Shown here: positions 33,976 to 43,872 of the stretch, piece after piece | Layout of the letters: each line of letters starts with the position of its first letter | How positions within the stretch are numbered: the first letter of the stretch is position 1 | Assembly (NCBI RefSeq): GCF_016804325.1 | Contig: NZ_CP043627.1 | Location: 4,105,001 to 4,169,000, forward strand | From: Methylobacterium aquaticum | GTDB taxonomy: Bacteria; Pseudomonadota; Alphaproteobacteria; Rhizobiales; Beijerinckiaceae | DNA: 64,000 nt | Direction: 5' to 3' | Notes under the pieces: model-generated | Seen by the model: the letters and a program-made list of their open reading frames with translations, nothing else | What the model was told of the DNA's origin: nothing | Databases searched by the model: none | Made by a program: the position numbers and the translations under genes

Positions 33976-34973
33976 TGGGCGACACGATGATGCAAGGTCC
34001 CGTCGATGGCCCCCTCGTCCTGGCGGTGCCCTCGAAGGGCCGCCTGCAGGAGAACGCCGCCGCCTTCTTCGGCCGCGCCGGCCTGACGCTCGCCCAGACC
34101 AGCGGCGCCCGCGACTATCGCGGCCGGCTGAAGGGGGTGGACGGGGTTGAGGTGCGCTTCCTCTCGGCCTCCGAGATCGCCGGCCAGCTCGCCAGCGGCG
34201 CGGCCCATCTCGGCATCACCGGCGAGGACCTGATCCGCGAGACCCTGCCGGATGCCGCCGGGCAGGTCGAGCTCCTGACGCCGCTCGGCTTCGGCCAGGC
34301 GACCGTGGTCGTGGCGGTGCCCCAGGCCTGGATCGACGTGCGCTCGATGAGCGACCTCGACGAGGTGGCCAGCGACATGCGGGTGCGCCACGGCAAGCGC
34401 CTGCGCATCGCCACCAAATACGTCAACCTGACCCGCCGCTTCTTCGCCGAGCACGGCGTCGCCGATTACCGCATCGTCGAGAGCCTGGGCGCCACCGAGG
34501 GCGCCCCGGCCTCCGGCAGCGCCGAGATCATCGTCGACATCACCACGACCGGCGCGACGCTCGCCGCCAATGCGCTCAAGATCCTCGACGACGGGGTGAT
34601 CCTGCGCTCGGAGGCGAACCTCGTCGCCTCGCTCGCCGCCTCCTGGAGCGAGACCCCGCGCCGCGCCGTGCAGGCGGTGCTCGGCCGGATCAGCGCCGAG
34701 GAGCGGGCCCGCACCACCCGCGAGGTCCGGGCCGGGATGCCCGCGTCGGGCGAGATCGACCTGGCGGCGCTGGCCGCCCTGCACGAGGCCGAGTTGCCCT
34801 ACGGCGCGCCGGAGGGGCGGGGCGAGATCGTCCTGCGCTGCCCCGCGGATGCGGTGTTCGGCCTCGCCGAGGCCCTGGTGCAGGCCGGCGCCCAGGCGGT
34901 GAGCGTCCGGCGGATCGACTACGCCTTCGCGGCGGAGAACCCGCTGGTGGAGCGGCTGCTCGGGCGGCTGTGA
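33975..34973 (+). CDS. hisG: ATP phosphoribosyltransferase catalytic subunit
   Basis: A 332-residue enzyme joining ATP and PRPP, the first step of histidine synthesis. Family blocks: [18 protein letters not shown], the DLI and GITGEDL segment, VATKYVNL, and the PRPP-binding [20 protein letters not shown]-terminal extension beyond the catalytic core (to about residue 330) is the longer form known from Bradyrhizobium-like bacteria. It starts with the hisZ stop (TGATG), so HisZ and HisG are made together. Confidence 0.95.
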   Translation: MGDTMMQGPVDGPLVLAVPSKGRLQENAAAFFGRAGLTLAQTSGARDYRGRLKGVDGVEVRFLSASEIAGQLASGAAHLGITGEDLIRETLPDAAGQVELLTPLGFGQATVVVAVPQAWIDVRSMSDLDEVASDMRVRHGKRLRIATKYVNLTRRFFAEHGVADYRIVESLGATEGAPASGSAEIIVDITTTGATLAANALKILDDGVILRSEANLVASLAASWSETPRRAVQAVLGRISAEERARTTREVRAGMPASGEIDLAALAALHEAELPYGAPEGRGEIVLRCPADAVFGLAEALVQAGAQAVSVRRIDYAFAAENPLVERLLGRL

Positions 34974-35001
34974 CGCCGCCCGCCCCGGCGGGCGTCGGCC
35001 G

Positions 35002-36726
35002 CTACTGCGTCAGCCGCAGCCGGCCGAGGCTCGCCGCGATCTGGTTGAAGGCCGCGATGAGGCTGCCCGAATCGCTGGCGGGGAAGTACTGGCTCGGCGA
35101 CGACGCGCAGTCCTTCAGCAGCTGGATGCCCTGCGCGTCGATCGGGTCCGACGAGACGCTGAACCCGATCGTGTAGATCGCGACGTTCGCCGGGCTGGCC
35201 TTGGCGTTGTCGCAGGCGAGCCGCGTCAGCGCGTCGAGGCCGTTGCGCGCCGCGTCGGACGTCGAGATGCCCTGATACTTCGCAGGAAAGTGGCTGTCGG
35301 CGTTGCTGCCATCCGCATTCCGGAAGTACCCGTTCGAGGAGGCGAGCGAGCCGTTGTAGGACGAGGGGTTCTCGGTCCAGCTGTTCGCCCCGTCGGTCAT
35401 CAGCACGATGATCTTGCCGACCTTGTCGTCTCCATAGGCGCTCCCGTCGGCGAAGACGCTCTTGGGGGAGATGGTGCGCCAGCCCCACATCAGCCCCTCG
35501 TGGATGTTGGTCGAGCCGCTGGCGGTCATCTTGTCGATCAGCGTCGAGAGCACGACGCTTTGCCGTGTCAGCCGTTGCAGCGGCTGCGACGTGCATCCGA
35601 AATTGGGGCCGTTCGGTATCCCGAGCGTATCGCCGGGCCGTGCGTTATGCGGATTCTTGTACTTGCAGCCGCGGGCCTGGGCCTTGGGGTAAGAGGCCGA
35701 CTGCTTGGGACAGGTGCCGTTATCCGTCCCGTCGTCGTCGTCGATGTAGCTGTTGTAGCTCAAGTTCCAGTACGACGGGAAATACGTGTAGTAGCCGCCC
35801 ACCCTCCCGGGGCCGCCCTCGTCCGGCGCGAGATACGGGACGTAGAGCGAGGCGGGGCCGTTCGTCGCCATGTCGGTCACGTTCTGCGGGTAGGGCTGCG
35901 ATTCGAAGCAGCCGGCCCATTTCCAGCTCGGCTCGACGCCCGAGAGCTTCGAGAACACGCCGAACCGGCTCTTGAACCCGGCCTCCGACATCCCGGAGAA
36001 GTTGGTCCAGTGGGTCGGCGCCTGTCCCTCGGTATCGACCCATGGCGCACTTGCATACGCCGTCGGATCGACCGCCACGGCGGACGAGAACGGGACGATC
36101 GCGATCTTCGTCCCCTGCGCGAAGCTCGGATTGCTGAGGACGTAGGCGACGAATTTCTGGGCCGCCGACTTGAGGGCGGCGAGCTTCGTCACGCCGTCGT
36201 TGCCGGCCTTGCTCATCGAGCCGGTCGTGTCGAGCACGAGCGCGATCTCGAACGACTTCGGGATCGGCGTGGCGCATTGCGCCTGGGCGCCCGGGGTGAT
36301 CGTGCGGGTTCCGGTGATCCCGCCGAAGAACACCGCCAGGGACGCATGGGTGTTCAGCAGGATGCGGCGCGGGCCCGTGGTGATCGTCAGCGGGTCCACC
36401 ACGACGCCGTTGCCCATCTGGCCGGTCATGGTCGTGCGGGCGAGCGCGTTGAGCTCGGCATCCGTCGCGGTCAGCGGCGTCTGGCACAAGAGCAGCGCGG
36501 TCGCGTCGGTCGCCGCCTGCAGCTTGGTCTCCAGGCGCGTCGCGAGCCCGTAATCGATCGCCACGCCGAGCATCATCAGCAGCGGCAGCAACAGGAAGGC
36601 GAACAGGATCGTGATGGTGCCGTCCCGGTTCCGGGCGAAGCCGGCCGCGCGCTCCCGGCGATCGATCGGGGTCCCGACCGGGACGGGAGGCCTGGAGCGG
36701 CGCGCGGGATCAGGGTGTCGAGCCAT
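35002..36726 (-). CDS. TadG-like pilus-assembly protein with von Willebrand A domain
   Basis: A 574-residue protein. An N-terminal TadE/G helix, NRDGTITILFAFLLLPLLMML, is near residues 33-57, followed by a long extracytoplasmic part holding a VWA domain: the MIDAS signature VLDTTGSMSKAG near residue 170, then IAIVPFSSAVAV and MTDGANSW. A Cys-rich insert (CFESQPYPQN, CPKQSAS, CKYKNP, CTSQPLQ) suggests disulphides. TadG helps anchor the Flp pilus or processes it in the envelope. The gene is last in a three-gene operon. Confidence 0.85.
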   Translation of the reverse strand: MARHPDPARRSRPPVPVGTPIDRRERAAGFARNRDGTITILFAFLLLPLLMMLGVAIDYGLATRLETKLQAATDATALLLCQTPLTATDAELNALARTTMTGQMGNGVVVDPLTITTGPRRILLNTHASLAVFFGGITGTRTITPGAQAQCATPIPKSFEIALVLDTTGSMSKAGNDGVTKLAALKSAAQKFVAYVLSNPSFAQGTKIAIVPFSSAVAVDPTAYASAPWVDTEGQAPTHWTNFSGMSEAGFKSRFGVFSKLSGVEPSWKWAGCFESQPYPQNVTDMATNGPASLYVPYLAPDEGGPGRVGGYYTYFPSYWNLSYNSYIDDDDGTDNGTCPKQSASYPKAQARGCKYKNPHNARPGDTLGIPNGPNFGCTSQPLQRLTRQSVVLSTLIDKMTASGSTNIHEGLMWGWRTISPKSVFADGSAYGDDKVGKIIVLMTDGANSWTENPSSYNGSLASSNGYFRNADGSNADSHFPAKYQGISTSDAARNGLDALTRLACDNAKASPANVAIYTIGFSVSSDPIDAQGIQLLKDCASSPSQYFPASDSGSLIAAFNQIAASLGRLRLTQ

Positions 36727-37342
36727 CGCAGGCCTTCGGGGACGCGCCGGGGAGGACGATCTCGGTGACGGTGTTGCTGCCGTAGGTCTGGCCGCCCCGG
36801 ATCGGCCACGGGACGCTGGCCGAGAGCGTGACCGTGTCGCTGAAGCCGTCGACGAGCTTGACCAGGGCGGTGCCGATCAGCGGCGTGTAGCGGCCGGTCA
36901 TCTCCACCAGGAGGTAGCGCATGCCCTGGCTCTGGTAGCCGGGCGGCACGGTCAGGTCGGCGGCGGGGCCGACCGCCCGGGCGGTGCCGCCGCCGAACGC
37001 CACCGACGAGCAGACCTGCGGCACGAGCGTCGATCGGGCCGGGTCGACGCCCAGCGCGCTCACCACGACCGTGACGCCCGAGGCGTCGAACGGGCGCATC
37101 ACCGGCGCGGTGATCGCGAAGATGTCGTTCATCAACCCCGTCGAGAGCGGATTCTGCGTGTCGCCCTGCGAGGTGAGATCGGCCACGGTCCGCGCGGCGA
37201 GCGTGATCTTGCGCCAGGCATCGATCGCGCGGGATGCCTCCGACAACCCGGCCAGGATCAGCAGCAGGAGGGGAAGCACCATGGCGAATTCGAGCGCGGC
37301 GGTTCCGCGCCGGTCATGCGTGAAAGGAGGGGGCTTCAGCAC
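36710..37342 (-). CDS. TadE-like protein
   Basis: A 210-residue pseudopilin-like protein. The TadE segment is DRRGTAALEFAMVLPLLLLILAGL near residues 9-32, followed by an extracytoplasmic domain (VTVVVSALGV, DLTVPPGYQSQGMRYLLVEMTGRYTPLIG). It starts at GTG 37342, overlapping the previous gene, and its 3' end overlaps tadG by 17 bases. The protein is processed by a prepilin peptidase in the family. Confidence 0.82.
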   Translation of the reverse strand: MLKPPPFTHDRRGTAALEFAMVLPLLLLILAGLSEASRAIDAWRKITLAARTVADLTSQGDTQNPLSTGLMNDIFAITAPVMRPFDASGVTVVVSALGVDPARSTLVPQVCSSVAFGGGTARAVGPAADLTVPPGYQSQGMRYLLVEMTGRYTPLIGTALVKLVDGFSDTVTLSASVPWPIRGGQTYGSNTVTEIVLPGASPKACDGSTP

Positions 37343-37983
37343 GCGGCGGCCTGCGCCATCTGGTAGGGTTCGGTGCGGAAGACCGCCGTCGAGATCAGCA
37401 GGCTCGCTCCGTCGTCGTCGCCCGTGGTGAAGCGCCGCGCGTCGAGGCCGACGAGGCGGAAGAAGGTCGGGAAGGCGACCGCCGCCGTGACCACCACGAT
37501 GGTCCCGGGCCGGGCACAGGCGTAGTTGGTCCCGAACCCCGTGCTCCAGGTGCCGGCACCCGTATCGAGCGGCTTGGCGGCGGTGGCGCCCGCGAAATTC
37601 TCGACCGTCCTCACGTCGAACTTCACCTTGTCGCAGGCGAACACGGCCGGGATCGCCGCCGTGGCGGGGCCGCACATCGTGGTCTTCAAGGCGGCGAGCA
37701 GGGTTGCGGCATCTGTCTGCCCGGCCTGCGCCGTCTGGAACTGTCCCGTGAAGATCGTGCGCACGGTGCGCTGGAGCGCGCGATCGAAATTCTGGGCGGC
37801 CCAGATCTGGAAGGCGAGATGCATGATCGCGCCGACGAGACCCAGGAACGGCAGAGCCACGAGCGCGAACTCGACCGCCGCGCTGCCTCGGCGATCGGCC
37901 ACGAAACCCGGCAACCGCGCCGGTCTCCCGATTCGCCGCGCGATCGTTCGCGCCCATCGGGCGCCCCGCGAGAGACCGGTCAT
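37336..37983 (-). CDS. TadE-like protein
   Basis: A 215-residue protein, first of the Tad trio. The TadE segment VADRRGSAAVEFALVALPFLGLVGAIMHLAF is near residues 28-58; the conserved Glu after AAVEF is the processing position. The rest is extracytoplasmic with a Cys pair (TMCGPAT, VFACDKVKF, YACARP). The ATG at 37983 is preferred; the frame is open to 38013. The Flp pilus secretion genes (cpaBCDEF, tadBC) are not in the window. Confidence 0.82.
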   Translation of the reverse strand: MTGLSRGARWARTIARRIGRPARLPGFVADRRGSAAVEFALVALPFLGLVGAIMHLAFQIWAAQNFDRALQRTVRTIFTGQFQTAQAGQTDAATLLAALKTTMCGPATAAIPAVFACDKVKFDVRTVENFAGATAAKPLDTGAGTWSTGFGTNYACARPGTIVVVTAAVAFPTFFRLVGLDARRFTTGDDDGASLLISTAVFRTEPYQMAQAAAC

Positions 37984-38409
37984 GGCGTCAGGCAATGGGG
38001 AGTGTCGGCGCACGTCGTGTTTGCCACGAAGACATGAGACATCTCCATGGACCGACGATGGACTGCCACTCCCCGAGCGCGAGCATTGAAGACGCCAATC
38101 TCAAGCTGTAAAAATCACTGAAATACAATGGTGTCGGAAACGTTTGAAACAAAAGTTAAAATAAGAGAAAATGTTAGATCAAGCGATCCGGTCCGGGGCG
38201 CCCGGGCCGGTCCCCGGGGTTCGACGGCGGGATGCCGGACGCGGCGATGCCGGCCCGCATGGACCGGTTCATGCCGACGGCCCCGGACGTGTCCGGGTCG
38301 GACCGTCGATCCGACCCGCATTGTCCGTCCGGCATCGACCGGCCGGCTCCCGGCGGGCGACCCGCCCGGAGCCCCGGTCCTTCTCCATCGATCGCGGAGT
38401 GAAGCTCGG
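37984..38409. promoter_or_regulatory. intergenic region with AT-rich island upstream of the Tad operon
   Basis: Positions 38101-38180 are AT-rich (AAAAATCACTGAAATACAAT, AAAAGTTAAAATAAGAGAAAA), unlike the rest of this GC-rich region, and sit 120-200 bases before the Tad operon (minus strand). It is a likely promoter or silencer-protein target. The remaining 200 bases to hemA's end are GC-rich with no RNA gene seen. Confidence 0.5.
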
Positions 38410-39696
38410 CTACTCCGCCGCCTCGACGAACACCGTCCCGGCCCGCGGCAGGTCGAGGGCGTCCCACACCTCCACCAGGGCCTCCCGCAGCGCCCCGATA
38501 TGCGCCTCGCCGTGGAACGGCGAGGGGGTGATGCGCAGGCGCTCGGTGCCGCGGGGCACGGTGGGGTAGTTGATCGGCTGGATGTAGATGCCGTGGCGCT
38601 CCAGCAGCCGGTCGGCCGCCGCCTTGCACAGCTCCGCGTCGCCGACCATCACCGGGACGATGTGGGTGTCGGTGGCGAGCACCGGCAGGCCGGCATCGAG
38701 GAGGGCGGCCTTGGTGCGGGCGGCCTGGCGCTGATGCGCCTCGCGCTCCGTGCCGGACTGCTTCAGGTGGCGGATCGACGCGATCGCGGCCGCGGCGATG
38801 GCCGGGGGCAGGGCGGTCGTGAAGATGAAGCCGGCGGCGTGGCTGCGCACCGCGTCGCAGAGCGCCGCCGAGCCGGTGATGTAGCCGCCGACGCAGCCGA
38901 AGCCCTTGGCGAGCGTACCCTCGATCACGTCGACCCGGTGCATCACCCGGTCCCGCTCGGCGATGCCGGCGCCGCGGGGTCCGTAGAGGCCGACCGCGTG
39001 GACCTCGTCGAGATAGGTCATGGCGCCGTAACGGTCGGCGAGGTCGCAGATCTTGCCGATCGGCGCCACGTCGCCGTCCATCGAGTAGACGCTCTCGAAG
39101 GCGATCAGCTTCGGCCGGTCGCCGGCCTCGATCAGCAGCTCTTCGAGATGGGCGAGGTCGTTGTGGCGGAAGATGCGCTTGTCGCAGCCCGACTGGCGCA
39201 CGCCCTCGATCATCGAGTTGTGGTTGAAGGCGTCCGACAGGATCAGGCAGTTCGGGATCAGCTTGGCGATCGTCGAGATGCCGGCCTGGTTCGAGACGTA
39301 GCCGGAGGTGAAGACGAGGCCCGCCTCCTTGCCGTGCAGGTCGGCGAGCTCGCGCTCCAGGTCGACCAGCGGCGAGTTGTTGCCGGCGATGTTGCGGGTG
39401 CCGCCGGCGCCGACGCCGCAGCGCTGCGCGGTCTCGGTGAGCGCGCTCACCACCGCCGGGTGCTGGCCCATGCCGAGGTAGTCGTTCGAGCACCACACGG
39501 TGATCTCGCGGGTCGAGGCGTCCGGCCGGCGCCACTGGGCGGCGGGAAAGCGGCCGTTGATGCGCTCGATGTCGGCGAAGACGCGGTAGCGGCGCTCGCC
39601 GTGCAGGCGCTCCAGGGCGCCGCGGAAGAGAGCCTGGTAATCGGTCGCGCCCTCGGCGGTGGCGGGGCGGCGGGTCTCGGGCCGGGTCTCGGGCAT
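38410..39696 (-). CDS. hemA: 5-aminolevulinate synthase
   Basis: A 428-residue PLP enzyme that condenses glycine and succinyl-CoA to 5-aminolevulinate, the alphaproteobacterial route to haem, bacteriochlorophyll and cobalamin. Clear blocks are [48 protein letters not shown] and the PLP-lysine region [16 protein letters not shown], followed by RITPSPFH. Length is normal (slightly N-extended). Divergent to a small gene before murA. Confidence 0.95.
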   Translation of the reverse strand: MPETRPETRRPATAEGATDYQALFRGALERLHGERRYRVFADIERINGRFPAAQWRRPDASTREITVWCSNDYLGMGQHPAVVSALTETAQRCGVGAGGTRNIAGNNSPLVDLERELADLHGKEAGLVFTSGYVSNQAGISTIAKLIPNCLILSDAFNHNSMIEGVRQSGCDKRIFRHNDLAHLEELLIEAGDRPKLIAFESVYSMDGDVAPIGKICDLADRYGAMTYLDEVHAVGLYGPRGAGIAERDRVMHRVDVIEGTLAKGFGCVGGYITGSAALCDAVRSHAAGFIFTTALPPAIAAAAIASIRHLKQSGTEREAHQRQAARTKAALLDAGLPVLATDTHIVPVMVGDAELCKAAADRLLERHGIYIQPINYPTVPRGTERLRITPSPFHGEAHIGALREALVEVWDALDLPRAGTVFVEAAE

Positions 39697-39940
39697 CGTG
39701 GTCCTTCGCGGTCTGGCCGGACGTTCACGTCCGGGGGCGGGACCGGGCCTGACCCCGGGGAGGAGCCGGTCCGCGCGGCGGATGGCCGAATCGCCGATCC
39801 ACCGCTGGTCGCGCCTTGATCTCGCTCAAATGCGACGGCTTTGTCTTTGGAAAAAGTCGAGGGGCGAGGGCTGCGTTCTGCCGCCTCCCGCACGGGCACG
39901 GAAGCTGGAAATTGGTCATGGCGACGAAGGGTCGCGCGCG

Positions 39941-40153
39941 ATGAGCGGGCAGGGTGACGGCAGGTCCGGTGGGGGCAAATCCGATTCGGGCAAGTCCGGG
40001 GACGGAACCCGGGAGGAGCGGCTGAAGGCGGCGCTCCGGGAGAATCTGCGCCGGCGCAAGGCGCAGGTCCGGGGGCGCGAGGCGGCCGAGCCGGCCCCGG
40101 TGACGCCGGCGGAGACGACGCCCGTGGATCGAACCGACGGGGATGAGCGTTGA
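39941..40153 (+). CDS. small conserved hypothetical protein upstream of murA
   Basis: A 70-residue, glycine/serine-rich start followed by a helical, basic segment, REERLKAALRENLRRRKAQVRGREA, and a flexible end. Small proteins with this helix often precede murA in Hyphomicrobiales. The ATG at 39941 is chosen because the conserved part follows it. No known function. Confidence 0.62.
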   Translation: MSGQGDGRSGGGKSDSGKSGDGTREERLKAALRENLRRRKAQVRGREAAEPAPVTPAETTPVDRTDGDER

Positions 40154-40266
40154 CGCGCAAGCGTAGCGGTAGCATCGCTGCGGTGCAATAAACGGGTTTT
40201 CGGAATCGAGACGCGCTGTCCGACAGCGCGCGGGACGCGCCACGGGGCGCGAGGGACGTTGTCACC

Positions 40267-41556
40267 ATGGATCGCATCCACATCGTCGGCGGCAAGCCGC
40301 TTCACGGCATCATCCCGATCTCGGGCGCCAAGAACGCGGCCCTGCCGCTGATGATCGCCAGCCTGCTCACCGGCGAGACGCTGGAACTGTCGAACGTGCC
40401 CCGGCTCGCCGACGTCGCCTCGCTGCTGCGCATCCTCGGCAATCACGGCGTCGACCACATGGTGGTGGGCAAGCGCCCGGGCCAGACCACAGAGGCCGGC
40501 CAGACCATTCGGCTCACCGCCTCGAACGTCATCGACACCACGGCGCCCTACGACCTCGTCTCGACCATGCGGGCGAGCTTCTGGGTGATCGCGCCGCTGC
40601 TCGCCCGCTTCGGCGAGGCGCGGGTGTCGCTGCCGGGCGGCTGCGCCATCGGCACTCGGCCCGTCGACCTGCTGCTGATGGCGCTCGAGACGCTCGGCGC
40701 CACGATCGAGATCGACGGCGGCTACGCGGTGGCGCGCACGAAGAACGGGCTTCGCGGCGGCGAGATCAAGTTCCCCAAGGTCACGGTCGGCGGCACCCAC
40801 GTCGCCCTGATGGCGGCGGTGCTGGCCCACGGCACCACGGTGATCGAGAACGCCGCCCGCGAGCCGGAGGTGGTCGATCTCGCCGCCTGCCTGTCGCGGA
40901 TGGGCGCGCGGATCGAGGGCGCCGGCACGCCCCGCATCGAGATCGAGGGCGTGTCGCGCCTCTCGGGCGCCCGCCACGCGGTGCTGCCCGACCGGATCGA
41001 GACCGGCACCTACGCCATGGCGGTGGCGATGACCGGCGGCGACGTGACGCTCGAGAACACCCGGGCCGATCTCTTGCACAGCGCGCTCGACATCCTGGCC
41101 ACCACCGGCACCGAGGTGACGCCGCTCGACGACGGCATCCGGGTGCGCCGCAACGGCCACGGCATCGCGGCGGTCGACATCACCACCGATCCGTTCCCGG
41201 GCTTCCCGACCGACCTCCAGGCCCAGTTCATGGCCCTGATGACCAGGGCCAAGGGCCAGTCGCGCATCCGCGAGACGATCTTCGAGAACCGCTTCATGCA
41301 CGTGCAGGAGCTGGCGCGGCTGGGCGCGAAGATCCGGCTCGAGGGCGACGTGGCGGTGGTCGAGGGCGTCGAGCGGCTGAAGGGCGCACCCGTGATGGCG
41401 ACCGACCTGCGCGCTTCGGTCTCGCTGGTGATCGCGGGCCTCGCCGCCGAGGGCGAGACCCAGATCAACCGGGTCTACCATCTGGATCGCGGCTTCGAGG
41501 CGCTGGAGGCCAAGCTCGTGCGCTGCGGCGCCGAGATCCGGCGCGAGCGGGTGTAA
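40267..41556 (+). CDS. murA: UDP-N-acetylglucosamine 1-carboxyvinyltransferase
   Basis: A 429-residue enzyme of the first committed step of peptidoglycan synthesis, adding the enolpyruvyl group from PEP to UDP-GlcNAc. The start [27 protein letters not shown], and the active-site cysteine in [17 protein letters not shown] (the Cys115 position that fosfomycin attacks) are both present; the end [23 protein letters not shown] is complete. Essential gene. Confidence 0.96.
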   Translation: MDRIHIVGGKPLHGIIPISGAKNAALPLMIASLLTGETLELSNVPRLADVASLLRILGNHGVDHMVVGKRPGQTTEAGQTIRLTASNVIDTTAPYDLVSTMRASFWVIAPLLARFGEARVSLPGGCAIGTRPVDLLLMALETLGATIEIDGGYAVARTKNGLRGGEIKFPKVTVGGTHVALMAAVLAHGTTVIENAAREPEVVDLAACLSRMGARIEGAGTPRIEIEGVSRLSGARHAVLPDRIETGTYAMAVAMTGGDVTLENTRADLLHSALDILATTGTEVTPLDDGIRVRRNGHGIAAVDITTDPFPGFPTDLQAQFMALMTRAKGQSRIRETIFENRFMHVQELARLGAKIRLEGDVAVVEGVERLKGAPVMATDLRASVSLVIAGLAAEGETQINRVYHLDRGFEALEAKLVRCGAEIRRERV

Positions 41557-42202
41557 GTCCACTCCCGGACGATCGCGTCGCAGGGCTGTCCGAGAAAGGC
41601 ATAGCGCGGCCTTTTTCCCCTCTCCCGCAGAGGCAGGGCTGTCCGGGCAAGGAGAAGGCGCGCCTCCCCTCTCCCGAGTGGGAGAGGGGCCGGGGGTGAG
41701 GGTGGCTCGGTGTCCGCAATGACCCTGAACCGTCGAGCTGCGCAGCTTAACGCTCAGTGCCTGATCCTGAGCCCGAGCCACTCTCACCCCTACCCCTCTC
41801 CCACTCGGGAGAGGGGATCCCGCGCTCGATTTTAAAGGGATTTCCCCGGACAGCCCTGCGCAGAAGGACGAGGGTTGGCGGCGGCCGTCTCCCGTCCCCC
41901 GCGCAGCCACCGCGTGTCGGGTACCGTGGCCGTCCCTCCCTGAACCTGTGCGGGCGCTAAGCCTGGATGGCCGATTGCGCAGCCTGCCGTTCCGGTCGGC
42001 CAACTCGCAATTTCATGCTGCCGATCTCGGTCGATTCAGCGCGAGCCGCGGAGGCCGAGGATCGACCCTTGGCGCGACCGTCGCCGTGACCGGCCCTCCT
42101 CCGAGGGCGGACGGCGACACCAAGGTTCATGGATCCAGGTCCGGCGGGCGGCTTCGGGCGTCGCGGCACCCGGCATTCGATCGATCTTCCGGGGACTTGC
42201 CG
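41557..42202. other. intergenic region with long inverted repeat
   Basis: 646 bases without a convincing gene. It contains the inverted repeat at 41633-41858 and, at 41581, one more partial copy of its outer arm (CAGGGCTGTCCG). After 41860 there is a GC-rich leader to the solute-binding protein gene; the open frame that runs through it (from 41948) has no homology I recognise. Confidence 0.5.
41633..41858. repeat. 226-base long inverted repeat
   Basis: Outer arms CAGGGCTGTCCGGG (41633-41646) and its complement CCCGGACAGCCCTG (41845-41858). Inside, CCCCTCTCCCGAGTGGGAGAGGGG (written in two parts: CCCCTCTCCCGAG, TGGGAGAGGGG) at about 41666-41689 and the same in reverse at about 41793-41816. The 100-base centre is not symmetric. 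It looks like an interspersed palindromic element inserted after murA. Confidence 0.7.
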
Positions 42203-43813
42203 ATGCGCGACACCATCCCGAACTGGACGCCCCGCGACGACGCCCGGGTCGAGGCCGCGTTGCGCCGTGGAGCCGACCGGCGCGAATTGCTGCAGATGCT
42301 GCTCGGCGGCGGACTCGGCCTCGCCTCCGGGGCCGCGCTGCTCGGACGGGCCGATGCGGCGCTCGCCGCCCAGCCGGTGAGGGGCGGCCACCTCAGGGCG
42401 GCGGGCTTCTCCGCCTCCACGGCCGACACCCTCGACCCGGCCAGGGCGTCGAACGGCACCGACTATGCGCGCTGCTGCGCCCTCTACAACCGCCTGACCA
42501 CCATGAACGGTGCCGGCGGGATCACCATGGAACTGACCGAGAGCGTGGACAGCGCCGACGCCAAGGTCTGGACGGTGACCCTGCGCAAGGGCGTCACCTT
42601 CCACGACGGCAGGAGCCTGACCGCGGACGACGTCGTCTTCTCGCTCAGGCGCCACCTCGATCCTGCCGTCGGATCGAAGGTCAACGCGATCGCCCGGCAG
42701 ATCGCGGCCGTGACCGCCCTCGATCCGCATACGATCCAGATCACCCTCGCCGCGCCCAATGCCGACCTGCCGACGATCCTCGCGCTGCACCACTTCATGA
42801 TCGTGGCCGACGGCACGACGGATTTTTCGAAGGGCAACGGCACTGGCGCCTTCGTCCTGAAGGAGTTCAAGCCGGGCGTCCGCTCGGTGATGGCGCGCAA
42901 TGCCAATTACTGGAAGGGCGGCGGGCCGTTCGTCGACTCGTTCGAGTTCTTCGCGATCTCGGACGAGCCGGCGCGGCTCAACGCGATCCTGTCGGGCGAC
43001 ATCCACCTCGCGGCCAACCTCCATCCGCGCTCGATGCGGATCATGGAGGGCAACCCGTCGGTGGTGCCGTTCGTGAGCAAGCTCGGCACCTATACCGGGC
43101 TCAACCTGCGGCTCGACCTCTCGCCGGGCGACAAGGCCGGGGTCGTCGAGGGCTTCAAGTACCTCGTCAACCGGCCGGTGATCCAGAAGTCGGTCCTGCG
43201 CGGCCTCGCCGAGATCGCCAACGATCACCCGATTCCGCCCTGGGACCCGACCTTCAACGCCGAGCTCAAGCAGCGCGAGTTCGATCCGGAGCGCGCCAGG
43301 TCGCTGTTCCAGAAGGCCGGAATCTTCGGCCAGGATCTCCACATCGTCGCCTCCGAGGGCGCGAACAACTCGCTCGACTATGCGGCGGTGATCCAGCAGG
43401 CGGCGGGCAAGATCGGCCAGAGCGTGGTGATCGATCGGGTTCCGGCGGACGGCTACTGGTCGAACCACTGGCTCAAGGACCCGGTGCATTTCGGTACCGT
43501 CAACCCGCGGCCGACGCCCGACATCCTGTTCTCGCTGTTCTACCAGTCCCAGGCGGCCTGGAACGAGAGCCGGTACAAGTCGCCGACATTCGACGCGATG
43601 CTGCTGGAGGCGCGCGGCCTCCTCGACCAGGCCAAGCGCAAGCAGATCTACGGCGAGATGCAGGCAATGGTCTCGAACGAGGCCGGCACCGTCATCCCGG
43701 TCTTCCAGTCGAACGTCGACGGAGCGTCGCCGAAGCTGAAGGGGCTGGCCTCGAACCCGCTCGGCGGCATGATGGGATCGGCCTTCGCCGAACAGGTCTG
43801 GCTGGAGGCCTGA
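42203..43813 (+). CDS. ABC transporter substrate-binding protein (family 5, oligopeptide/dipeptide type)
   Basis: A 536-residue binding protein. The start MRDTIPNWTPRDDARVEAAL is followed by a twin-arginine-like signal (ADRRELLQMLLGGGLGLASGAALL) ending near residue 55, so Tat export is possible. The family 5 pattern is clear: LRKGVTFHDGRSLTADDVVFSLRRHLDP and NGTGAFVLKEFKPGVRSV. No permease or ATPase genes lie beside it; it must share a transporter elsewhere. The ATG at 42203 is used over the longer frame from 41948. Confidence 0.88.
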   Translation: MRDTIPNWTPRDDARVEAALRRGADRRELLQMLLGGGLGLASGAALLGRADAALAAQPVRGGHLRAAGFSASTADTLDPARASNGTDYARCCALYNRLTTMNGAGGITMELTESVDSADAKVWTVTLRKGVTFHDGRSLTADDVVFSLRRHLDPAVGSKVNAIARQIAAVTALDPHTIQITLAAPNADLPTILALHHFMIVADGTTDFSKGNGTGAFVLKEFKPGVRSVMARNANYWKGGGPFVDSFEFFAISDEPARLNAILSGDIHLAANLHPRSMRIMEGNPSVVPFVSKLGTYTGLNLRLDLSPGDKAGVVEGFKYLVNRPVIQKSVLRGLAEIANDHPIPPWDPTFNAELKQREFDPERARSLFQKAGIFGQDLHIVASEGANNSLDYAAVIQQAAGKIGQSVVIDRVPADGYWSNHWLKDPVHFGTVNPRPTPDILFSLFYQSQAAWNESRYKSPTFDAMLLEARGLLDQAKRKQIYGEMQAMVSNEAGTVIPVFQSNVDGASPKLKGLASNPLGGMMGSAFAEQVWLEA

Positions 43814-43819
43814 GAACCC

Positions 43820-43849
43820 GGTCGCCGGGTCCCTGCAAGGGCCCGGCGA
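43820..43849. terminator. bidirectional hairpin between convergent genes
   Basis: GTCGCCGGG pairs with CCCGGCGAC around a 12-base loop. It lies seven bases after the solute-binding protein stop and 24 bases from the acyltransferase fusion's stop on the other strand. No T-run on either side. Confidence 0.55.
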
Positions 43850-43872
43850 CGAGGGTTACCTGGAACAGGCGG

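Noticed and set aside
41948..42202. N-terminal extension of the solute-binding protein
   Set aside because: The Tat-like signal and family start follow the ATG at 42203; the extension has no matching features.
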